The notes beneath the pieces were generated by a model. It worked only from the letters and a program-made list of their open reading frames with translations, was not told where the DNA came from and searched no databases. The translations under genes were made by a program, and so were the position numbers. A stretch of 64,000 bases of DNA, taken from Streptomyces xylophagus (GTDB lineage: Bacteria; Actinomycetota; Actinomycetes; Streptomycetales; Streptomycetaceae). Below are positions 59,235 to 64,000 of the stretch, piece by piece; position 1 is the stretch's first letter, and each line of letters begins with the position of its first letter. The DNA lies in the NCBI RefSeq assembly GCF_000716435.1, contig NZ_JNWO01000002.1, positions 1 to 64,000 on the forward strand. Reading direction: 5' to 3'.

Positions 59235-60296
59235 TCAGCCGAGGTCGGCGACGATCTGCGGGAGGTCGGCCGTGGAGCGGATGCCGGGGGCTGCCGCGCA
59301 GACGAACGGCACGACGTTCACCGCACGGTTCGCGGTGTAGGAGGGGGACATCGCGGCCATCCGGTCGAGGGGCACGGGGAAGCGCAGGTCGATGTCGAGC
59401 GGTGCGTCCCCCTCGACCGCGACGTGCCAGCCGGTCGCGCGGAGATCCCAGGCGGGATCGAGGTCGGTGGTGCAGTACCAGTTGGCGCGGAACCGCAGCA
59501 GGGGTTGGCCTTTTCGCAGGCCGGACACCGTGATCCGCTGCGCGGCCACCGTGCCTGTCGGCAGGATGCCCGCGGCGATCCGGGTGGTGCGGCGGGCGGT
59601 CGCGACCTCGCCGATCGCCTCCACCGAGTCGAGCGGTGTCGAGAGCGCCTCGGCGAGCAGCCGCAACGACGGGCCGAAGCTGTCGCGCAGCCCGGCCAGA
59701 CGCCGTTCGCCGAATGCGGCAGGCGGCTGTCCGAAGCCCATCACCTCGAACAGCAGCCCGGGGGAGTCCCGTTGGGAGAGATCCGCGAACTCGTCGATCG
59801 TCAGCGCGTCGAGCCGACGCTGGATCGAGGTGAGCGCGAGCGGCAGGGCCTCCGTGATGAATCCGGGACTGCTGCCCGTGCTGTGGATGGAGGTACCGCC
59901 CCGCTCGCACGCGTCCTCGATCCGCTTCCGCACGACCGGGTCGAGGCTGGGCGCGTGATGGAACTCGCCGCGCGTCGACACGACGTTCACGCCTGACGAG
60001 AGCAGCGTGCACACCTCGTCGAAATCGCAGCTCCGCGGGGTGTAGAGGACGCAGTCGGCGCCGAGCGCCAGGATCTCGTCGATGTCGTGCGTGGCGACGA
60101 TCCCCGTCCTGCCGAACTCGCCACCGCTCAACTCGCCCGCATCCAGGCCCGACTTGGCCGGTGTATGGACATACACCCCGGCCAAGGTCAGGTTCGGATG
60201 CTCCAGTACGGCACGCATCGTGCGGGCACCGATGTTCCCCGTGGCCCACTGCACGACCCGGTAGCGCTGTACCCCATGCCGTAGCGGCTCGGTCAT
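59235..60296 (-). CDS. NAD(P)-binding dihydrodipicolinate-reductase-like protein
   Basis: 353 residues. RVVQWATGNIGARTMRAVLEHPNLTLAGVYVHTPAKSG is a DapB-type Rossmann opening with GxxG, followed by GADCVLYTPRS, VVSTRGEFHHAPSLDP and STGSSPGFITEALPLALTSI. It belongs to the actinobacterial group annotated as dihydrodipicolinate reductase N-terminal proteins, not true DapB (lacks the lysine pathway catalytic motif and is longer than about 250 residues). Members often sit near TetR and fatty acid/steroid degradation genes, as here. ATG 60296. Gap of 76 bp to the TetR gene upstream in the same direction. Confidence 0.82.
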   Translation of the reverse strand: MTEPLRHGVQRYRVVQWATGNIGARTMRAVLEHPNLTLAGVYVHTPAKSGLDAGELSGGEFGRTGIVATHDIDEILALGADCVLYTPRSCDFDEVCTLLSSGVNVVSTRGEFHHAPSLDPVVRKRIEDACERGGTSIHSTGSSPGFITEALPLALTSIQRRLDALTIDEFADLSQRDSPGLLFEVMGFGQPPAAFGERRLAGLRDSFGPSLRLLAEALSTPLDSVEAIGEVATARRTTRIAAGILPTGTVAAQRITVSGLRKGQPLLRFRANWYCTTDLDPAWDLRATGWHVAVEGDAPLDIDLRFPVPLDRMAAMSPSYTANRAVNVVPFVCAAAPGIRSTADLPQIVADLG

Positions 60297-60372
60297 CAAC
60301 CACCTCCCGTTCCGGTGGGCGAGAACCGTACTCTCCGCTGTGGAGAGCGTCAATTACGCCGTCTGTGCGCCG

Positions 60373-61038
60373 TCAGCTGCGGACGGGGACGCCCGAGAGG
60401 CCTCCGAGACAGAACTGCCAGATCTCCTCGGCGTTGACCCCCGCCGCGTGGCTGCCGGCCGGAACGCCGTTGCCCTGCGCGACGAACATGACCGTCTGCA
60501 TCAGGAGCGAGGCCTGACGGCGGGGCTTCCCGGCGGGGATGACGCCGGCGTCCTCGGCCTGCTCGACCAACTCCGTGAACACCGTGAGCAGAGGGAGATG
60601 GGCGGTCGCCACCTGTGCGGGATGCTTCACGAGGAGTTGGAGGGCGAAGTCACTGAACAGCGGGCGCTCCACACCGGGGTTGGGCAGCGACTGCTCGAAG
60701 AGCATCGTCACGGCGAGGCGCAGCGCCAGGAGCGGATCCGACTGGGAGCCGGCGGCTTCGCGGATCTCGGCAGCCGACTTGGACAGCGCGTCCTCGAACA
60801 GGGCGAGCAGCAGCTCGTGTTTGCCGTCGAAGTGCTGGTAGAAGCTGCGCAGTGACTGTTTGGAGCGGTCCACGATCTCCTGGACGGTGAAGTCCGTCGT
60901 CCGCTTCTCCGCGATGAGTTCCTGCGCCGCGTCCAGGAAGCGCTGCACACGTTGTTCGGCGCGGAGCTTGGCGGCACGGGTGGAACGCTCAACGGCGCGC
61001 TGGCGCCAGGCTGGTTGTTCTTCGGGGACAGCTGTCAC
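60373..61038 (-). CDS. TetR family transcriptional regulator
   Basis: 221 residues. Helix-turn-helix region RFLDAAQELIAEKRTTDFTVQEIVDRSKQSLRSFYQHFDGKHELLLALFEDAL is a typical TetR N-terminus (Y-Q-H-F). The long helical ligand-binding part carries VTMLFEQSLPNPGVERPLFSDFALQLLVKHP. GTG 61038 was taken as the start (VTAVPEEQPAW), giving a normal length; an in-frame ATG at 61098 would add 20 unneeded residues. It is divergent from the acyl-CoA dehydrogenase operon, with a perfect palindrome in the gap (61130-61146). Confidence 0.92.
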   Translation of the reverse strand: MTAVPEEQPAWRQRAVERSTRAAKLRAEQRVQRFLDAAQELIAEKRTTDFTVQEIVDRSKQSLRSFYQHFDGKHELLLALFEDALSKSAAEIREAAGSQSDPLLALRLAVTMLFEQSLPNPGVERPLFSDFALQLLVKHPAQVATAHLPLLTVFTELVEQAEDAGVIPAGKPRRQASLLMQTVMFVAQGNGVPAGSHAAGVNAEEIWQFCLGGLSGVPVRS

Positions 61039-61129
61039 CCGAAGAACGATACTCCACTTCAGCGGTAACACCTGGGCTTCCCCTACCGAAGACCGCACTG
61101 CAAGTTTCGAGACCCTTACTTGCGTGAGA

Positions 61130-61146
61130 TGAGAATGATATTCTCA
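61130..61146. promoter_or_regulatory. perfect 17-bp palindrome, probable TetR operator
   Basis: TGAGAAT-GAT-ATTCTCA (61130-61146) has perfect 7-bp arms. It lies in the 145-bp divergent gap, 38 bp before the acyl-CoA dehydrogenase start and 92 bp before the TetR start, so it may control both directions. Confidence 0.8.
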
Positions 61147-61183
61147 CCGCCATCCGTCCGGGTTGGCAGGAGGTTCGTCTGAC

Positions 61184-62464
61184 ATGGCATGGGACTTTTC
61201 CACCGAGCCGGAGTTCGAGGAGAAACTGGAGTGGATCAGGCGGTTCCGCGCCGAGCGCGTGGAACCCCTGGATCTGCTGTATCCGGATCGGGCGTACCAC
61301 CCCCTCGACGACGAACTCGGCCCGATAGTCCGGGCGTTGAAGCAGCAGGTCCGCGACGAGGGCCTGTGGGCACCGCACCTCGGCCCCGAGCTGGGCGGCC
61401 GCGGCTTCGGCCAGGTCAAGCTGGCGCTCATCAACGAGATCCTGGGCCAGTCGAGTTGGGCTCCCGTCATCTTCGGCACGGCCGCTCCCGACACCGGAAA
61501 CGCCGAGATCATCGCCCGCTACGGCACCGACGAACAGAAGGAGCGCTACCTCCGGCCACTGCTGGAAGGCGAGTGCTTCTCCTGCTTCTCCATGACCGAG
61601 CCACAGGCCGGCGCCGACCCCACGATGTTCACCACCCGCGCCGAGCGCGACGGCGACGACTGGGTCATCACCGGCCGCAAGTTCTTCTCCTCCAACGCCC
61701 GCACCTCGAAGTTCGTCATCGTGATGGCCGTGACGAACCCCGACGTCAGTCCCTACAAGGGCATGTCGATGTTCCTCGTGCCCAGCGACACCCCCGGCGT
61801 CCGCATCGAACGCCACCTCGGCATCATGGGCGAGGCCACCGACGAGGGCATGCACGCACTCATCGCCTACGACGGCGTCCGCGTCCCCGCCGACGCGCTG
61901 CTCGGCGGCGAGGGCCAGGCCTTCGCGATCGCCCAGACCAGGCTCGGCGGTGGCCGCGTCCACCACGCGATGCGGGTCGTCGGCCAGAGCCAGAAGGCGC
62001 TCGACATGATGGCCGAGCGGGCCCTGTCCCGCGAGACCCAGGGCGAGCGCCTCGCCGACAAGCAACTCGTGCGGGCCGACCTCGCCGACTCCTACGCCCA
62101 ACTCGCCCAGTTCCGGCTGTTCGTGCTCTACACCGCCTGGCAGATCGACCGGTACCAGGACTACAAGCGGGTCCGTAAGGACATCGCCGCCATCAAGTTC
62201 CTCACCCCGAAGGTGCTGCACGACATCGTGTACCGCTCGATGCACCTGCACGGAGCCCTCGGCGTGTCGAACGAAATGCCCTTCGCGGACATGTGGAACG
62301 GCGCTGCCGTCATGGCGGTCGTCGACGGCCCCACCGAGGTCCACAAGATCACGGTCGCCCGTGACGTCCTGCGCGGCTACGAAGCCGCCCCCGGCCTGTG
62401 GCCCACCCAGCACCTGCCCACCCGCCGGGAATGGGCCCGGAAGCAGTTGGAGGACCTGCTGTGA
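61184..62464 (+). CDS. acyl-CoA dehydrogenase family protein, ACAD10/11-like
   Basis: 426 residues. DEGLWAPHLGPELGGRGFGQVKLALINEILGQ, CFSMTEPQAGADPTMFTTRAERDGDDWVITGRKFFSSNA, EGQAFAIAQTRLGGGRVHHAMRVVG and LHGALGVSNEMPFADMWNGAAVMAVVDGPTEVHKITVARDVL are the FAD-binding and dimerisation blocks of acyl-CoA dehydrogenases. The GGGRVHHAMR stretch is like ACAD10/ACAD11-type enzymes. ATG 61184; an upstream in-frame TTG is less likely. Its stop overlaps the GTG of an APH-like kinase, and the two functions are joined in one polypeptide in animal ACAD10/11. Confidence 0.9.
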   Translation: MAWDFSTEPEFEEKLEWIRRFRAERVEPLDLLYPDRAYHPLDDELGPIVRALKQQVRDEGLWAPHLGPELGGRGFGQVKLALINEILGQSSWAPVIFGTAAPDTGNAEIIARYGTDEQKERYLRPLLEGECFSCFSMTEPQAGADPTMFTTRAERDGDDWVITGRKFFSSNARTSKFVIVMAVTNPDVSPYKGMSMFLVPSDTPGVRIERHLGIMGEATDEGMHALIAYDGVRVPADALLGGEGQAFAIAQTRLGGGRVHHAMRVVGQSQKALDMMAERALSRETQGERLADKQLVRADLADSYAQLAQFRLFVLYTAWQIDRYQDYKRVRKDIAAIKFLTPKVLHDIVYRSMHLHGALGVSNEMPFADMWNGAAVMAVVDGPTEVHKITVARDVLRGYEAAPGLWPTQHLPTRREWARKQLEDLL

Positions 62465-63483
62465 CGCTCGCCGACACGGAATCGCTCGCCCGCTGGCTGG
62501 ACGACCAGGGCATCGCCCCCGGCGAACCCGTCGAGACGTCGTACATCTCCGGAGGCACCTCCAACGACATCTACGGCATCCGGCGCGGCGACCGGAACAT
62601 GGTGCTGCGCAAGCCGCCGGAGAAGGTTCCGCCGGGGCGCAACGAGACCATGCTCCGTGAATACCGCGTTCTCAACGCGCTCAACGGCACGGACGTACCG
62701 CACCCCGAGGCGATCGCCGTCTGCGACGACACGAGCGTGCTCGGCTCCTGCTTCTACCTCATGGCACACGTCGACGGCTGGTCGCCGATGAACTCCGACG
62801 GCTGGCCCGAGCCGTTCCTCAGCGACCTGTCCCTGCGCTCCGGCCTCGCGTACCAACTCGTCGAGGGCATAGCCAAGTTGGGGAACGTGGACTGGCGGGC
62901 CCAGGGACTTGAGGGCTTCGGCCGCCCCGACGGCTTCCACGACCGGCAGGTCGACCGCTGGCTCGCCCACCTCGCCAAGTTCAAGTTCCGCGAGATACCC
63001 GGCCTGGAGAACGCCGCTGCCTGGCTGCGAGAACACCGTCCCGCCCACTGGGAACCCGGCATCATCCACGGCGACTACCAGTTCGCCAACGTCATGTTCC
63101 AGCACGGCGCACCCGCCCGGCTCGCCGCCCTGGTCGACTTCGAAATGGCCACCGTCGGCGACCCGTTGCTCGACCTCGGCTGGGTCATCATGGGCTGGCC
63201 GGACGCCGACGAGGACCGGACCCAGAAGGGCTACGTCGACTACGCCGGCATGCCCGACCGCGCCGACCTCCTGGAGCACTACGCCAAGGTCAGCGGACGC
63301 GATGTCAGCGAGATCGACTACTACGTGATCCTCGCCCGGTTCAAGATGGCCGTGGTCCTCGAAGGCGGCTACGCCCGTCATGTGAAGGGCGAGGGCGGCA
63401 ACCCGAAGATGGCCCACTACGGCGACGTGGTCCTGCAGATGGCCGCCCAGGCGGCCGAACTCGCCGCGACGACCCGGCTATGA
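62461..63483 (+). CDS. APH-like phosphotransferase (ACAD11/LvaA-type kinase)
   Basis: 340 residues, kinase-like fold. Nucleotide loop SGGTSNDIYGIRR, Lys in NMVLRKPP, catalytic IIHGDYQFANVMF (HGD....N) and metal-binding LVDFEMATVGDPLLDLG. The PPGRNETMLREYRVL and FYLMAHVDGWSP motifs are those of kinases linked to acyl-CoA metabolism, unlike aminoglycoside-resistance enzymes. GTG 62461 overlaps the dehydrogenase stop; the stop overlaps the next ATG. Inferred role: phosphorylation of a hydroxyacyl-CoA that the dehydrogenase-fold partner then converts. Confidence 0.9.
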   Translation: MTLADTESLARWLDDQGIAPGEPVETSYISGGTSNDIYGIRRGDRNMVLRKPPEKVPPGRNETMLREYRVLNALNGTDVPHPEAIAVCDDTSVLGSCFYLMAHVDGWSPMNSDGWPEPFLSDLSLRSGLAYQLVEGIAKLGNVDWRAQGLEGFGRPDGFHDRQVDRWLAHLAKFKFREIPGLENAAAWLREHRPAHWEPGIIHGDYQFANVMFQHGAPARLAALVDFEMATVGDPLLDLGWVIMGWPDADEDRTQKGYVDYAGMPDRADLLEHYAKVSGRDVSEIDYYVILARFKMAVVLEGGYARHVKGEGGNPKMAHYGDVVLQMAAQAAELAATTRL

Positions 63484-64000
63484 GAGCCGCCCGCTGCAAC
63501 GCCGTCGGCGGCCCGGTGGTCGTCGAGGACATCCCCGAACCGGTCATGCCTGAAGGGGAGTTGGCCGGGCCGGAGAGCGGCATCCCCGTCGACGTGCACT
63601 ACGCCGCCGTCAACTTCGCCGACCTCCTCGTGATCGACGGCGCCTACCAGGTGAAGGCGGAACCGCCCTTCACCCCCGGCAGCGAGTTCGCGGGCGTGGT
63701 CGCCGCGTCCGCGAACGGATTCGAGAAGGGCGAGCGGGTCTTCGGCTCTATGTTCGTCGGTGCCTTCGCCGAACGCGTCACCGCACGGCCAGCGGGCCTG
63801 AGCCGCATCCCCGACGGAATCCCCACCGAGCGTGCGGCGGCCTTCGGGGTCAGCCACGCCACCGCCTTCGACGCACTCCGCCTGGTCGCCGACGTACGGC
63901 CGGGGGAGCGGGTGGCCGTCCTCGGCGCGGCCGGCGGGGTCGGCCTCGCGACCGTCGAACTCGCCGTGCTGCTCGGCGCGGAGGTCGTCGCCGTCGCCTC
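63480..64000 (+). CDS. NADPH:quinone oxidoreductase-like MDR protein (partial at right edge)
   Basis: The first 173 codons are in the window. MRAARCNAVGGPVVVEDIPEPVMPEG, VHYAAVNFADLLVIDGAYQ, PFTPGSEFAGVVAAS and the nucleotide motif VAVLGAAGGVGLATVELAVLLGAEVVAVA define the zinc-free quinone-oxidoreductase branch of the medium-chain dehydrogenases. ATG overlaps the kinase stop (ATGA), so it is the third coupled gene of the TetR-controlled operon. The GPVVVEDIP start and AAGGVG nucleotide motif are well conserved. The C-terminus lies outside. Confidence 0.9.
   Translation, partial: MRAARCNAVGGPVVVEDIPEPVMPEGELAGPESGIPVDVHYAAVNFADLLVIDGAYQVKAEPPFTPGSEFAGVVAASANGFEKGERVFGSMFVGAFAERVTARPAGLSRIPDGIPTERAAAFGVSHATAFDALRLVADVRPGERVAVLGAAGGVGLATVELAVLLGAEVVAVA

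Noticed and set aside
1..64000. Search for tRNA, rRNA, insertion sequences, integrases and attachment sites
   Set aside because: None was recognised by eye; there is no transposase-like protein and no long flanking repeat. A small RNA could still be missed.

Overview
The window reads as chromosomal DNA of a Streptomyces or a close relative. It is very GC-rich with a strong G/C bias at third codon positions. It uses many GTG starts, has frequent 4-nt ATGA/GTGA overlaps, and carries a GlgE-TreS trehalose/alpha-glucan locus, several LuxR-type two-component pairs and a GC-rich intergenic hairpin repeat of a kind I associate with Streptomyces. I see no rRNA, tRNA, CRISPR array, transposase, phage gene or polyketide/non-ribosomal peptide megasynthase.

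Left part (1-26 kb): treS (cut by the window edge) and glgE face a divergent ATPase-like gene and glgX, together forming an alpha-glucan metabolism block. A MarR-regulated DrrAB-type ABC exporter has a perfect operator in front of it. Then come an isolated hemC, a questin-oxidase-like gene, a secreted glycoside hydrolase beside a secreted NPP1/NLP-type protein, an ATP-dependent DNA ligase, two LuxR-type sensor/regulator pairs, and an orphan OmpR-type regulator preceded by three 15-bp repeats at exact 28-bp spacing. An apparently complete P450 operon follows (P450, 3-cysteine ferredoxin, ferredoxin reductase, SDR), and then a divergent EamA exporter/LysR pair.

Middle part (26.3-53.0 kb): this is a large catabolic island for aromatic compounds. 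Module A (26.3-34.0 kb) has a secreted tannase/feruloyl-esterase-family protein, a GntR/FCD regulator, a GalB-like hydratase, a GalC-like aldolase, a GalD-like tautomerase, a VOC-fold (type I) extradiol dioxygenase and an AAHS-type aromatic-acid transporter. It looks like a tannin/gallate-type route to pyruvate and oxaloacetate, with a VOC dioxygenase in the place normally held by a LigB-type gallate dioxygenase. The same 10-bp core, TTGTTGACAA, lies before the regulator and before the transporter. Module B (34.1-53.0 kb) has a ribose-type ABC importer, a LysR regulator, a second extradiol-type VOC protein, two aldehyde dehydrogenases, a FAH-family enzyme, a small VOC protein, an alpha/beta hydrolase, a GlcG-like protein, a MetE-like protein lacking the usual zinc motif, an ABM protein, an LhgO-like oxidase, an amidohydrolase, a TPP-dependent 2-oxoacid decarboxylase-like enzyme and an Ldh-family dehydrogenase. 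The last enzymes fit a mandelate-like chain (2-hydroxyacid to 2-oxoacid to aldehyde to acid) feeding ring cleavage. The real substrates are inferred and not read from the sequence.

Right part (53-64 kb): an HSL-type hydrolase; a BlaI/M56 regulatory pair with palindromic sites before blaI and before a divergent glycosyltransferase/polysaccharide-deacetylase operon; a MarR regulator whose upstream motif resembles the repeats at 19.7 kb; and a TetR-controlled region. In the TetR region a DapB-like reductase lies on one side of the regulator. On the other side an acyl-CoA dehydrogenase, an APH-like kinase and a quinone oxidoreductase (cut by the window edge) are translationally coupled, an arrangement that recalls hydroxyacyl-CoA phosphorylation/elimination systems.
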